Below, in pieces: positions 1 to 9,105 of a stretch of DNA of 64,000 nucleotides (position 1 is the first letter of the stretch; every line of letters starts with the position of its first letter). Origin of the DNA: Devosia pacifica (GTDB taxonomy: Bacteria; Pseudomonadota; Alphaproteobacteria; Rhizobiales; Devosiaceae). The notes under the pieces are model-generated. The model was not told where the DNA came from and made no database searches. It saw nothing but the letters and a program-made list of their open reading frames with translations. The translations under genes were made by a program, and so were the position numbers. Location of the stretch: positions 425,293-489,292 of the forward strand of contig NZ_BMZE01000001.1 in the NCBI RefSeq assembly GCF_014652635.1, in the 5' to 3' direction.

Positions 1-792
1 ACCATCATGGGCATTCTCAATGTAACCCCGGACAGCTTCTCGGACGGCGGCTCTTATGATGGCGTCGATACCGCTGTTCGTCAGGCGATAGCGCTCGCCG
101 ATGACGGCGCAGAGATCATCGACATCGGTGGCGAGAGTACCCGGCCCGGCGCCGAAGAAGTTCAGGTGCAGGATGAGCTCGACCGAGTCATGCCGATCCT
201 CGATGCTCTGAAAGCGATCAGCTTCAAGTCCCTGATATCAATAGATACTTACAAGCCACTGGTTGCGGATCAGGCTCTTCAGGCTGGCGCCTGCATTATA
301 AACGATGTCTACGGTCTCCAGCGGGACCCGGAAATGGCAGACGTGGCGGCCCTTCATAAGGCGCCACTGATAGCAATGCATTGGGACAAGAACCGCGACC
401 GTGACAAGCCGCTGCTAGACGAGGTGCGTCGTTGGTTCGACCGCACGATCGCGACCGCAGAGAATGCAGGAATGTACAAGTCTCAGCTCATCCTTGATCC
501 GGGATTCGGTTTTGCGAAAACCCTCGACGAGAACTACCGATTGTTACGCGAGCTCGGATCTTTTTACCCCGGGTACCCTATAGCCGTCGGCACCTCTCGG
601 AAATCGATGATCGGCAAGCTGCTCAACCGCGAGGTGGACGAGCGCCTGCCGGGTACGATCGCGACCAATGTTCTTGGCTACCAATCCGGGGCGCACCTGT
701 TTCGGGTGCATGACCCGCGCCCGGTGCGCGATGCGCTGATGGTGGCTGCGGCAACGCTCTATTCACTCGGCGTGGAAGGTGCGCAGCAATGA
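1..792 (+). CDS. folP: Dihydropteroate synthase, 5' end outside window
   Basis: Joins p-aminobenzoate to 6-hydroxymethyl-dihydropterin diphosphate to give dihydropteroate, a cytosolic step of folate synthesis. The frame is open from base 1 and reads into the hallmark MGILNVTPDSFSDGG, which in the family is preceded by more residues. The ATG at base 7 is therefore internal and the true start lies upstream. Further family motifs are IDIGGESTRPGA (diphosphate loop), SIDTYKP, INDVYG and DPGFGFAK, ending with the GTSRKSMIG loop. The stop overlaps the folB start as ATGA, so the two are probably translationally coupled. The downstream order folB-folK confirms a folate operon. Confidence 0.96.
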   Translation, partial: TIMGILNVTPDSFSDGGSYDGVDTAVRQAIALADDGAEIIDIGGESTRPGAEEVQVQDELDRVMPILDALKAISFKSLISIDTYKPLVADQALQAGACIINDVYGLQRDPEMADVAALHKAPLIAMHWDKNRDRDKPLLDEVRRWFDRTIATAENAGMYKSQLILDPGFGFAKTLDENYRLLRELGSFYPGYPIAVGTSRKSMIGKLLNREVDERLPGTIATNVLGYQSGAHLFRVHDPRPVRDALMVAAATLYSLGVEGAQQ

Positions 793-1166
793 CAATCGAT
801 GGCGATGCTATCATACTGCGCGACCTCGGTTTTTATGGATATCATGGGGTCCTGGAGGAGGAGGCGCGCCTTGGCCAGCGCTTCTTCATCGACATCGAAT
901 GTGGCCTAAATCTCGCGAAAGCGGGCCGTTCCGACCAAGTTGAGGATACGGTTTCTTATGCTGAGATGTATGATGTCATTAAAGCAGCGTTTGAGGGCAA
1001 AAGGTTCAAACTCCTTGAGGCTCTGGGCCAACGCATCGTCGACTCATTGTTCGAGGAGTTCCCCCTAATCACTTGTATTGAAATCACAATCCGGAAGCCC
1101 GAGGCACCGATTGCGATGGTGCGCGGCGATGCCCAGGTACGTTTGCTCCGCAGCCGCGAGGGATAA
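789..1166 (+). CDS. folB: Dihydroneopterin aldolase
   Basis: Cleaves 7,8-dihydroneopterin to 6-hydroxymethyl-dihydropterin and glycolaldehyde, one step before folK in folate synthesis. The 125 residues match the usual family length. The N-terminus shows the typical ILRDLGFYGYHGVLEEE with the substrate-binding YHGV. A TVSYAEMYDVI segment and a C-terminal EITIRKPEAPI with the conserved lysine follow. It overlaps the folP stop by 4 bp and sits 2 bp before folK. Function is inferred from family motifs and operon position. Confidence 0.95.
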   Translation: MTIDGDAIILRDLGFYGYHGVLEEEARLGQRFFIDIECGLNLAKAGRSDQVEDTVSYAEMYDVIKAAFEGKRFKLLEALGQRIVDSLFEEFPLITCIEITIRKPEAPIAMVRGDAQVRLLRSREG

Positions 1167-1168
1167 GA

Positions 1169-1615
1169 ATGCCGACAGCCTGGTTGTCACTTGGTGCGAA
1201 TATTGGTGAGGATCCTGCAAGCCAGGTTCGGCGAGCGGTGGCGCTACTGGATGCAGCGGATGGCCTTGAAGTTACAGGGGAATCTGCGTTGATGACGACC
1301 AAGCCATGGGGCAAGACCGACCAGCCGGACTTCATAAACATGGCACTCGAGGTTAACACCACGCTACCACCAACCGCTCTGCTTGAGCTCTGCTTTTCAA
1401 TCGAGCGCAGGATGGGACGCGAGCGCTTGGAGAAGTGGGGGCCGCGCGTCATCGACATCGACATCATCGCCTATGACCGCCAGGAAATTCTTTCCGACAG
1501 ACTAAAGCTGCCCCACCCACACGCTCACGAGAGATCGTTCGTTCTCGATCCGCTGCGCGAGATCGCGCCCGACACAGCCAATTGGCTTGAGGAGCGCGCT
1601 AGATCTCGCTCGTAA
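1169..1615 (+). CDS. folK: 2-amino-4-hydroxy-6-hydroxymethyldihydropteridine diphosphokinase
   Basis: Transfers diphosphate from ATP to 6-hydroxymethyl-dihydropterin, supplying the FolP substrate. The 148-residue protein starts with AWLSLGANIGEDPAS, the standard HPPK opening. It contains KPWGKTDQPDFINMALEV, the RMGRERLEKWGPRVIDIDI catalytic segment with the metal-binding aspartates, and LPHPHAHERSFVLDPLREI. The short protein ends about 20 residues earlier than many homologues. Its last 17 bp overlap the end of the convergent acetyltransferase gene. Confidence 0.95.
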   Translation: MPTAWLSLGANIGEDPASQVRRAVALLDAADGLEVTGESALMTTKPWGKTDQPDFINMALEVNTTLPPTALLELCFSIERRMGRERLEKWGPRVIDIDIIAYDRQEILSDRLKLPHPHAHERSFVLDPLREIAPDTANWLEERARSRS

Positions 1616-2072
1616 ACCAGGCCGAGGCGAGCGAGAGCCCCTGCTGGCGCAGGAACACCATCTTGGCATTGTCCTTGTAAGCACTGACGGCAACGATCTG
1701 CTTGATGCCTTTTTCCGAAAGCCGCTGCTTGGCATTCTCGATCAGCGCCACGCCGGCGGTGATCCAGCGGTCTGGCGACAGCATGTAGAAATCATCGATG
1801 ACGGCGGTCGGCCCTGCATCATAGACTGGCGGCGTCGGCATTGGCCTCGCGAACAGAAAACCGACAAGGATGCCGGATTCCATCGCGACAAGGCACAACG
1901 ATTCCTCATCCTCGAGAACAGTAGCCAAAAAGGCCTTGCTGGACGCCGCAGCATCCTCGCTGATCTTCCAGAAGACGGGTTCGTATCGCTCATGTTCGGC
2001 GCGGCGCGCCTGAAGAATGTCGATGACGGCAGCAAGGTCCGCTACTTCGCAATTTCGGACCTCGACGGCCAC
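1599..2072 (-). CDS. GNAT-family N-acetyltransferase
   Basis: A 157-residue protein that fits a GCN5-related acetyltransferase. It opens with VEVRNCEVADLAAVIDIL, like the first strand and helix of the fold. A central AVIDDFYMLSPDRWITAGVAL lies where the acetyl-CoA strand and loop are expected, though a clear Q/R-x-x-G-x-G/A motif is not visible. The end, ENAKQRLSEKGIKQIVAVSAYKD-type text, resembles the last two strands. It begins 2 bp after the ATP12 gene and is the last member of a minus-strand operon, and it overlaps the 3' end of folK tail to tail. The substrate is unknown. Confidence 0.75.
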   Translation of the reverse strand: MAVEVRNCEVADLAAVIDILQARRAEHERYEPVFWKISEDAAASSKAFLATVLEDEESLCLVAMESGILVGFLFARPMPTPPVYDAGPTAVIDDFYMLSPDRWITAGVALIENAKQRLSEKGIKQIVAVSAYKDNAKMVFLRQQGLSLASAWFTSEI

Positions 2073-2074
2073 CC

Positions 2075-2860
2075 TTACCTCCGCATCGCTTCTACCAACC
2101 TGACTGCAGCATCAAACTCCGTACGGCGTTTTCTCCGCCTGAGCGCAGCCTCTTCGTCGACTCCCCAAAGACGCGCTTGAAAGTCTTCGTCCACATGCGC
2201 GGAATTCCAGACCGAATCCGCATCGAGCAAGTCGTGACGCAAAGCGATTGCAAGAATCCCCGAGCCGGTCAATGACGTTATTGATACAAGTGCGGTGATC
2301 TCCAGTAACCCTGCCCCTTCAAGGCTGTGATCGAGCTTCTCGAGCGTGGTTGCCGGCTGTTCCTGATAAAGGATGCCGACCGTTGGCTGAAAACTGACCT
2401 CGAAGTGCCGAGCAATACGAACAAGCGCCGCGTCCCAGTGCTGCTCCTGCTCGGCTACCAGCTCTTGCGGGTGTTCGGCACGATAAAGCAGCAGATCGCT
2501 TGCAGCATATTTGACGACCTCCGCCCGCAGCGCCGGAATGCTCGTCTCCCCGCTTTCGATCGCGGAATTTACGAGCCGGACCATCGGCATCGTTTCGGCA
2601 TCGATACGCTCGCCCTGGCTTCCCCACTCGCCGGCCATGATTGCGGCAATATCCTCTGACGGCACACGCACCGGCGTCCGATTGCCGGGGGTCAGGGTCG
2701 GCCTGTTATCAAGCGCGACAGTGTATCCACCATCCGCCGGCAACGCTGTCGCTTCCTTGTAGAAGCGCTTGGGCAACTCTGGACGCAGATTGCGTTGCAC
2801 GCGCCCATAGCCGTCGTCGCGGTGGTTCAGCGCCTCTTCCAAATGGTCTCGCATAGTCAA
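2075..2860 (-). CDS. ATP12-family F1-ATPase assembly chaperone
   Basis: Homologue of mitochondrial Atp12, which binds the alpha subunit during F1 assembly. Such genes are found in alphaproteobacteria and mitochondria. The 261 residues carry the family features: an early RFYKEAT, a VALDNRPTLTPGN strand, IAAIMAGEWGSQGERIDAETMPM and a DLLLYRAEHPQ segment, followed by the H-W-D-A-A-L helix. The start overlaps the HAD stop as TGATG, suggesting coupling. The second ATG (codon 3) is an alternative start. The family assignment is strong; a role in ATP synthase assembly is inferred from homology. Confidence 0.9.
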   Translation of the reverse strand: MTMRDHLEEALNHRDDGYGRVQRNLRPELPKRFYKEATALPADGGYTVALDNRPTLTPGNRTPVRVPSEDIAAIMAGEWGSQGERIDAETMPMVRLVNSAIESGETSIPALRAEVVKYAASDLLLYRAEHPQELVAEQEQHWDAALVRIARHFEVSFQPTVGILYQEQPATTLEKLDHSLEGAGLLEITALVSITSLTGSGILAIALRHDLLDADSVWNSAHVDEDFQARLWGVDEEAALRRRKRRTEFDAAVRLVEAMRR

Positions 2861-3519
2861 GCCAACACTTGGTCTATGGCACCGGATAGCTGATCGAAAT
2901 CATCGATCAGGATGTCGGCGCCGGATTTCAGAAGGTCTTGAGGCTCATGATAGCCCCAGGAGACCGCGATTGTCGCCACGCCGGCGGCGCGGCCCATTTC
3001 TATATCGAAGGTCGTATCACCAACCATAACCGTCGAAGCAGCCTCTGCGCCGGTTTCATCGATCGCGCGCAACACCATGCCGGGGTGCGGTTTTGACGGA
3101 TTATGGTCTGGTGTCTGTAGTGTGACGAAATAGGGCGCAAGCTCGTGCACCGAAAGGATACGGTTTACGCCTGACAGCCCCTTGCCTGTCGCGATGCCAA
3201 GGAGAGTGGCCGGATCGGCGGAGAGCACTTCGAGGACTTTTCGAGCGCCGGGAAACAGCCCCTCCCGATCCTCGTCGCGCACAAGGCCGGCCCGGTAGTG
3301 GCTCCTGTAAGTCTCCACCAATCGCTCGACAGTCTGGGCATCAGCGTCAGCAGCCAACCGGCTTATTGCAATAGGGAGCGACAACCCGATGACTCGACGA
3401 ACCTCGGTCGGTCTTGGTGGCTCCAGCCCCACGGCTTGGAAGGCGCTTGCCATGTGTTCGCTGATCAGGGCCTGCGTATCGATCAGCGTGCCATCCATGT
3501 CGAAGATAACAAGCCTCAA
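2857..3519 (-). CDS. HAD-superfamily hydrolase, phosphoglycolate-phosphatase-like
   Basis: A 220-residue HAD-IA phosphatase. Motif I is VIFDMDGTLIDT with the nucleophile and acid aspartates (about residues 7 and 9). Motif II is the threonine in LLGIATGKG, motif III the lysine in KPHPGMV, and motif IV VGDTTFDIEMGRAAG. A helical cap domain of about 70 residues follows motif I. The substrate cannot be fixed from sequence, and phosphoglycolate or another small phosphate ester is possible. It overlaps the pseudouridine synthase stop by 4 bp and the ATP12 start by 4 bp. Confidence 0.92.
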   Translation of the reverse strand: MRLVIFDMDGTLIDTQALISEHMASAFQAVGLEPPRPTEVRRVIGLSLPIAISRLAADADAQTVERLVETYRSHYRAGLVRDEDREGLFPGARKVLEVLSADPATLLGIATGKGLSGVNRILSVHELAPYFVTLQTPDHNPSKPHPGMVLRAIDETGAEAASTVMVGDTTFDIEMGRAAGVATIAVSWGYHEPQDLLKSGADILIDDFDQLSGAIDQVLA

Positions 3520-4505
3520 GCGCCATCCTCCGGATCGTTCTTTTGAACATCGAACCGATCCGCATCGAACCCGAGCGCTTCAAAACTCTGCCGCATGTGA
3601 GGCGGCAGAGGCGCGGAAATATCGAGGCGCTTACCAGAGCGCAACGGGAATGCCAAACGGCGTGCATGCAGGTGAAGCCCCTCGCCGAGGCCATCCGAGC
3701 GCTCGTAGTTCTCGATATTGAAATACCGCGGATCATCGAGGATTGGATTGCCAAGCTGCGCCATGTGCACACGCAATTGGTGCGTACGCCCTGTCACCGG
3801 CTTGAGCGTAACCCAGGCGAAACGCCTGCTGGCCGTGTCGGTGGTGGAATAGTAGCTCATTGAGTGTTGCGCGCCCGGCGTACCGTTTGCGACCACCCTC
3901 ATCTGTTCACCATCCTCCGTCTTCTGGCGAGCAAGGAAACAAGAGATCTCACCCTGCTTCGGCGTCGGGTTGCCGGCCACCAGCGCCCAATAGATCTTGC
4001 GCGCAGAGCGCGAGCGGAACACGGACCCGAAGTGGCTCGCCGCCTGCCGCGTCTTTGCGACGATCAGGCAACCAGACGTGTCGCGGTCCAGACGATGGAC
4101 GAGCCGCGGCGGCTCCCCCAGCTTGTTCGGCAGGCTGCGCAACATTCCGTCGATGTGACGCGTGGTGCCGCTGCCGCCCTGCACTGCAAGCCCGTGCGGC
4201 TTGTTGAAGACGTAGATTTCATCGTCCTCATAAATGATGAGATCACGCAGAAACTGCGCATCTTCATCGACGATGCGTGGCGCGCGATAGGTATCCTCGT
4301 CATCGATGGGCGGTATCCGCACCATCTGCCCCGGCTCGAGCCGGGTGCTGGTTTTCACCCTGCCCTTGTCGACACGCACCTCGCCATTGCGGATAAGCTT
4401 TTGCAGGCGGCCGAAGCCGAGCTGCGGGAAATTACGCTGAAACCAGCGGTCAAGCCGCATGCCCTGCTCGTCTGCCTCTACGCGACGCTGCTGAACACCA
4501 CTCAT
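3516..4505 (-). CDS. RluA-family (RluC/RluD-like) 23S rRNA pseudouridine synthase
   Basis: A 329-residue RNA-modifying enzyme. The N-terminal S4 domain (about residues 1-75) contains GMRLDRWFQRNFPQLGFGRLQKL and a V-R-V-D-K-G strand. The catalytic domain has NKPHGLAVQGG, the active-site segment LVHRLDRDTSGCLIVAKT with the catalytic aspartate, and GRTHQLRVHMAQLGNPILDD. This architecture is that of RluC/RluD, which modify helices 39 or 69 of 23S rRNA. Which site is modified cannot be decided here. It overlaps crcB and the HAD gene by 4 bp each in the operon. Confidence 0.93.
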   Translation of the reverse strand: MSGVQQRRVEADEQGMRLDRWFQRNFPQLGFGRLQKLIRNGEVRVDKGRVKTSTRLEPGQMVRIPPIDDEDTYRAPRIVDEDAQFLRDLIIYEDDEIYVFNKPHGLAVQGGSGTTRHIDGMLRSLPNKLGEPPRLVHRLDRDTSGCLIVAKTRQAASHFGSVFRSRSARKIYWALVAGNPTPKQGEISCFLARQKTEDGEQMRVVANGTPGAQHSMSYYSTTDTASRRFAWVTLKPVTGRTHQLRVHMAQLGNPILDDPRYFNIENYERSDGLGEGLHLHARRLAFPLRSGKRLDISAPLPPHMRQSFEALGFDADRFDVQKNDPEDGA

Positions 4506-4885
4506 AACGGCAGGCTCCTTATTAGGCTGAGACCGACAAACAGGCCGAACACGGATATGACGACCGAGGCCAGAATATATGCAAGGGCCTGCCCGTACGC
4601 ACCGCGCTCAAGAAGTGCAACGGTGTCTAGCGAGAAACTTGAGAAAGTCGTGAAGCCGCCAAGCAGTCCAATCGCCACGAACAGCCGTAGTTCGGCCTGC
4701 CAGGACGGTGTGGAGCGTGCAAGCCAGCCGATGAACAGCCCCATCGCGATCGAACCGAGAATGTTCGCCACAAGCGTGGCGGCGGGAAACCCGGTGGGCA
4801 GCAGGCGACCGAACAGAACCGAAAGACCGTACCGCCCGATGGCGCCGATCGCCCCGCCTGCACCCACCAGCAGAAAATTCTGCAT
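4502..4885 (-). CDS. crcB: Fluoride ion channel CrcB/Fluc
   Basis: A 127-residue inner membrane protein with four predicted hydrophobic helices. It opens with LLVGAGGAIGAIGRYGLS and contains GLLGGFTTFSSFSLDTV, the two signatures of the dual-topology fluoride channel that protects cytosolic enzymes from fluoride. Length is typical. The start coincides with the last base of rarA and the end overlaps the pseudouridine synthase by 4 bp. I saw no fluoride riboswitch, and with no spacer upstream the gene probably depends on operon transcription. Confidence 0.95.
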   Translation of the reverse strand: MQNFLLVGAGGAIGAIGRYGLSVLFGRLLPTGFPAATLVANILGSIAMGLFIGWLARSTPSWQAELRLFVAIGLLGGFTTFSSFSLDTVALLERGAYGQALAYILASVVISVFGLFVGLSLIRSLPL

Positions 4886-6216
4886 CAGTCTTCTGTTCCT
4901 TCGCGCTTGCTCGCCCGCAGGCGATCAAAATAGTCCAGCCGCTTGCGCAGCTCCCGCTCGAAGCCGCGCTCGACAGGTTTGTAGAAGTCCTGTCGGCCAA
5001 TGGCCTCGGGGAAGTACTCCTGGCCAGAAAAACCCTCGGGCGTATCGTGATCATAGATATAGCCTTCGCCATAGCCCTCAGACTTCATGAGCTTTGTCGG
5101 CGCATTGAGGATGACGAAAGGCGGTGTTGGCGACCCGCTGGATTTTGCGACGCTCATTGCACCCTTGAAGGCCGTGTAGACGGCATTCGATTTGGGCGCA
5201 GACGCGAGGTAGACGACTGCCTGAGCGAGGGCCAGCTCACCCTCGGGTGAGCCGAGCATCTGGTAGGCATCCCGAGCCGCGACCGCCTGCGGCAGCGCTT
5301 GCGGATCTGCAAGCCCGATATCCTCCACCGCCATGCGGATCAGCCTGCGGGCAATGAACAACGGGTCTTCTCCCGCATCGAGCATGCGCGCGAAATAGTA
5401 GAGCGCCGCATCGGGATCCGAACCGCGCACTGTCTTGTGCAGGGCCGAGATGAGGTTGTAGTGCCCATCCTGCGCCTTGTCGTAAATTGGCGCGCGACGC
5501 TGCACGACGGACAGCAGGCCAGGCGCGTCGAGCACCTCTCCCTCGCGCACGGACGCCAGAACCTCCTCGACAAGACCAAGCAGAGCCCTGCCGTCGCCAT
5601 CCGCAAGCGTCAGCAGCGTCTGTCGCGCCTCGAGTTCAAGCGGCAGCTGTGCGCCCGTCAGCTCCTCGGCACGGCGTGCAAGCTGGTCGAGATCCTCGAT
5701 CGCCAAGGACTGGAAGCGCAGCACCTGGCTCCGCGACATCAAGGCGGCATTGAGCTCGAATGACGGATTTTCTGTCGTCGCCCCCACCAGAACCACGGTG
5801 CCATCTTCCATGACAGGCAGAAAGCCGTCTTGCTGGGCGCGGTTAAACCGGTGGATCTCGTCGACAAACAATAAGGTGCTACGGCCGCTCCGCCGCTCAA
5901 AACGGGCGCGTTCAAATGCTTTCTTGAGGTCAGCGACACCGGAAAAAACAGCCGAGATCTGCTCGAAACGGTAATCAATGCGGTCGGCCAGTAGACGCGC
6001 AACTGTGGTCTTTCCGGTACCAGGCGGGCCCCAAAGGATCAAAGAGCCTAGCCGGCCCGACGCCAGCATGCGCGATAGCGAACCATCGGGCCCGAGCAGA
6101 TGGGCCTGCCCGATGACCTCGTCAAGACTACGTGGCCGAAGCTGGTCGGCGAGCGGACGGCTACCCCCATCCTCATAATCGGACTCATCCTGCGGACTGG
6201 CAAAAAGATCGGACAT
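4885..6216 (-). CDS. rarA: Replication-associated recombination protein RarA (MgsA) ATPase
   Basis: A 443-residue AAA+ ATPase of the RarA/WRNIP1 clamp-loader-like family, acting at stalled replication forks. It carries RPLADQLRPRSLDEVIGQAHLL, Walker A GPPGTGKT at residues 63-70, Walker B LLFVDEIHRF at 115-124 and sensor 1 GATTENPSFELN. The C-terminal tetramerisation region follows (ARMLDAGEDPLFIARRL, ASAPKSNAVYTAF). Length is normal. It starts 3 bp after the Do-like protease stop and abuts crcB. The neighbours suggest shared transcription rather than a shared function. Confidence 0.96.
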   Translation of the reverse strand: MSDLFASPQDESDYEDGGSRPLADQLRPRSLDEVIGQAHLLGPDGSLSRMLASGRLGSLILWGPPGTGKTTVARLLADRIDYRFEQISAVFSGVADLKKAFERARFERRSGRSTLLFVDEIHRFNRAQQDGFLPVMEDGTVVLVGATTENPSFELNAALMSRSQVLRFQSLAIEDLDQLARRAEELTGAQLPLELEARQTLLTLADGDGRALLGLVEEVLASVREGEVLDAPGLLSVVQRRAPIYDKAQDGHYNLISALHKTVRGSDPDAALYYFARMLDAGEDPLFIARRLIRMAVEDIGLADPQALPQAVAARDAYQMLGSPEGELALAQAVVYLASAPKSNAVYTAFKGAMSVAKSSGSPTPPFVILNAPTKLMKSEGYGEGYIYDHDTPEGFSGQEYFPEAIGRQDFYKPVERGFERELRKRLDYFDRLRASKREGTED

Positions 6217-6219
6217 GGT

Positions 6220-7761
6220 TCAACCACTGACCCGGGTACGAATGACCCGGCCGTTTCGTTGCAGGACAATCTCCCAGACGCGCTGACGCTGTGAGGCAAG
6301 CTGAGAGAAAGTTTCGGCGTTTTCGATCTCTATGCCGTTAAGGGTAAGAATGACATCCCCTGTGGCAAGGCCCATGGCAGAAGCCGGCGAGGACGCGGCC
6401 ACATCGGTGATGACAACGCCGCTGGCCTCGTAGGACAGACCATACTGCTCAGCGAGGGCCGGTTGCAGGGTTTCAGCCGTCGCGCCGGCAAACCGCGTGT
6501 TTCCCTCGATCGTTGTCGCGCTGACATCGGTGCCGCCGGAGGGCGCCTCGACTGGAAGATTGAGCGACACGGTCTCACCCCGTCTCACGACACTCAGCTC
6601 TGCTTCTGTGCCGAGCGGCATCGTCGCCAGACGAAAGTTCAACGTTGCCGGGGTGGTCACGGGTACGCCATCGATCGCGGTGATCACGTCTCCCGTTTGC
6701 AGACCCGCCTGCATGGCAGGGCCAGTTGGCGCAACTTCGTTCACAAGGGCGCCCGATGGCGAGGAGAGCTGAAGGCTCTCCGCCAGTTCGGGGGTAACCG
6801 GCTGCAGCCGGGCCCCGAGCCATGGCCGCACGATATCGCCGCCGCGCGAGCCGGCATCGGCGACGACTCGCGCCATGTTCGAGGGAATGGCGAAGCCGAT
6901 TCCCACCGATCCACCAGACCGGGAGAAGATTGCTGTGTTGATCCCGACCAGATTGCCATCGAGATCGACCAGTGCCCCGCCGGAGTTTCCCGGATTGATG
7001 GCAGCATCGGTCTGGATGAAGAACTCGTAATCGCTCGCCTCCACCCCGGTCCGTGCTAGGGCCGAAACGATGCCGCTGGTCACGGTTTGCCCGACGCCGA
7101 ACGGATTGCCGATTGCGAGCACAAGATCGCCGACCTCAAGCGTATCTGAATCCGCAAACCCGAGTGAGGGCAACGGCTCGGTCTCCGGCTCGCTCAGCCG
7201 CAACACCGCCAGATCGGTTTCAGGATCATCGAGAACGAGTTCGACCCCGAGTTCCCGCCGGTCCGTCAGGGCAATGCGAATGTCGGTTGCGCCGCTGACC
7301 ACGTGACTATTGGTCAGGATCAGTCCCGAGGGATCGATGATCACGCCCGATCCCAACGACTGGGAGGTCTGAGGCCGGCTTTGATAGGGCGTCCGCCCGC
7401 CGAAGAACCGCTGAAAGAACGGATCATTGGCGAAAGGGCTGGCGCTCCTCTGCTCGACCCTCGTGGCGTAGACGTTGACGACCGCCGGGGCAACGGCGCT
7501 TACGACCGGCGCGAAGCTGAGGCGCACCTGATCTTGAGAGCTCGGCACCGCCCGCGTGATTTCGGGTGCGGGCGCCTCAGCGATCATCTGCGAAACCGGG
7601 GCTTCGGTGCCGACAACTGCCGGCTCCACAACTGACGGCGCTTCAGAGGGTTGGTTGAAGACCGGGTTGACACTATCGTGTTCATCTAGCGCAAACCAAC
7701 CCGCCAAGAGGATGACGCCAACCCCTCCGACGATGCCCAAGACTGTTCTAGACGATGCCAT
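6220..7761 (-). CDS. Do-like (DegP/HtrA family) periplasmic serine protease
   Basis: A 513-residue envelope quality-control protease. One hydrophobic segment (about residues 7-25) anchors or exports it. The trypsin-like domain has the catalytic triad His153 (LTNSHVV), Asp183 (ETDLAVLRL) and Ser260 (NPGNSGGALVDL). Two PDZ domains follow, about 305-390 and 425-505, the second ending DVILTLNGIEIEN. A proline/alanine/valine-rich linker fills residues 35-80. It is the first gene of the seven-gene minus-strand run, so its promoter should lie in 7762-7932. The family is clear; assignment to DegP versus DegQ/DegS is not possible. Confidence 0.95.
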   Translation of the reverse strand: MASSRTVLGIVGGVGVILLAGWFALDEHDSVNPVFNQPSEAPSVVEPAVVGTEAPVSQMIAEAPAPEITRAVPSSQDQVRLSFAPVVSAVAPAVVNVYATRVEQRSASPFANDPFFQRFFGGRTPYQSRPQTSQSLGSGVIIDPSGLILTNSHVVSGATDIRIALTDRRELGVELVLDDPETDLAVLRLSEPETEPLPSLGFADSDTLEVGDLVLAIGNPFGVGQTVTSGIVSALARTGVEASDYEFFIQTDAAINPGNSGGALVDLDGNLVGINTAIFSRSGGSVGIGFAIPSNMARVVADAGSRGGDIVRPWLGARLQPVTPELAESLQLSSPSGALVNEVAPTGPAMQAGLQTGDVITAIDGVPVTTPATLNFRLATMPLGTEAELSVVRRGETVSLNLPVEAPSGGTDVSATTIEGNTRFAGATAETLQPALAEQYGLSYEASGVVITDVAASSPASAMGLATGDVILTLNGIEIENAETFSQLASQRQRVWEIVLQRNGRVIRTRVSG

Positions 7762-7932
7762 ATACTATTCCCCGGACCTGCAGAATGTGCAGTTCCTCAA
7801 TCCCTCAAAGGTGACGCCAATAAGGTGGTCGCACGATCGTCAGATCCCTGCGCCATATACCAATTGCGCTGCGCGCCAACACTGATTATACGCGGCGCTC
7901 CCTTCTCAAACCAACGCCGAGGACGCGGATTC

Positions 7933-9105
7933 ATGACCGAGACTATTGCTGCGTATCCGACCACGTCTGCCCTGATCGCCGCCGAGGCGCCGGATTACCC
8001 GAGCTTTCTGTATTCGGAGCGCGAATTGCAGCGTGCGGTACAGGTTTTCCGGAAGGGCTTTTCGGGTCTTCTGACCTATGCCGTCAAGTGCAACCCCTCG
8101 CCGCACATCCTGGCGAAGCTGCATGAGGAGGGCCTGCAAGCCTTCGACGTGGCATCGAACACCGAAATGGCGCTGGTGCAGAAATATGCGCCGGGCGCGA
8201 CGATGCACTACAATAACCCGATCAAGAACCGCCGCGAGATCGAGCGCGCCTATAACGAGTTCGGCGTGCGCTCCTTCACGATCGATCACCCGCAGCAGCT
8301 GGATCAGCTGGCCTCGGTGGTGCCGCCGGATCGCGATGTGGAAGTGACCACACGGTTCAAGGCTGGCAAGGCGCTGAAGTCCTACGATTTCGGCACCAAG
8401 TTCGGCGTGATGGAACAGGGTGCGGTGGAGATCGCCACGATGGTCGAGCAGATGGGCTACCAGCCCAGCCTCTGCTTTCACGTCGGCAGCCAGTGCGAGG
8501 ACGCTTACGCCTATGAGCGCCACATCGCAGCGGCAGCGCGCATCGCGCGCGACTCCGGCATTGAGCTCAAGCGCCTCAATATCGGCGGTGGGTTCCCGGC
8601 ACCCTACCCGACCAGCGTCGCACCGCCGATGGACTATTATTTCGACTTCATCAATGAGGCGATGGACGACAATTTCGGCTCCTCGCGTCCCGAATTGATC
8701 TGCGAGCCCGGCCGCGCGCTTGCAACCTCGTGCACGTCGTTGCTGCTGCGCGTAAAGCATCAGCGCGGCGGGCTGTCGGTCTATCTCAACGATGGCGCCT
8801 ACGGCGCTCTGATGGAAGTGAAGTTCATGGACTTCACGCCGCCAGTGCGCGTTTGGAGGGGCGCGCGGATTCATGCCGAGGAAGATGTGGCAGGCTTCAC
8901 GATCTTCGGGCCGACCTGCGACAGCTATGACGTGTTGCCGCAGACCTACATGCTGCCGGCCGATATCGGCGAGGACGACTGGATCGAGTTCGGCCTGATG
9001 GGGGCCTATACCCAGGCATCGCTGACCCCCTTCAACGGCTTCGATAAGCGCCATCAGTATTTTGTCGACGAGATCTATACCGGCAAGGACGTTCGTCCGG
9101 AGTAG
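7933..9105 (+). CDS. Fold-type III PLP-dependent decarboxylase (ornithine/lysine decarboxylase family)
   Basis: A 390-residue alanine-racemase-fold enzyme of the eukaryotic-type ornithine decarboxylase group, which makes putrescine or cadaverine in the cytosol. Lys52 in LLTYAVKCNPSPHIL is the PLP Schiff-base lysine. CFHVGSQC, LNIGGGFPAPYP and CEPGRALATSC bind cofactor phosphate. FGPTCDSYDVLPQ supplies the catalytic cysteine from the partner subunit. I chose the ATG at 7933, which begins the conserved N-terminus; an upstream ATG at 7825 would add 36 unlikely residues. Ornithine or lysine specificity cannot be told apart here. A strong terminator follows. Confidence 0.93.
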   Translation: MTETIAAYPTTSALIAAEAPDYPSFLYSERELQRAVQVFRKGFSGLLTYAVKCNPSPHILAKLHEEGLQAFDVASNTEMALVQKYAPGATMHYNNPIKNRREIERAYNEFGVRSFTIDHPQQLDQLASVVPPDRDVEVTTRFKAGKALKSYDFGTKFGVMEQGAVEIATMVEQMGYQPSLCFHVGSQCEDAYAYERHIAAAARIARDSGIELKRLNIGGGFPAPYPTSVAPPMDYYFDFINEAMDDNFGSSRPELICEPGRALATSCTSLLLRVKHQRGGLSVYLNDGAYGALMEVKFMDFTPPVRVWRGARIHAEEDVAGFTIFGPTCDSYDVLPQTYMLPADIGEDDWIEFGLMGAYTQASLTPFNGFDKRHQYFVDEIYTGKDVRPE

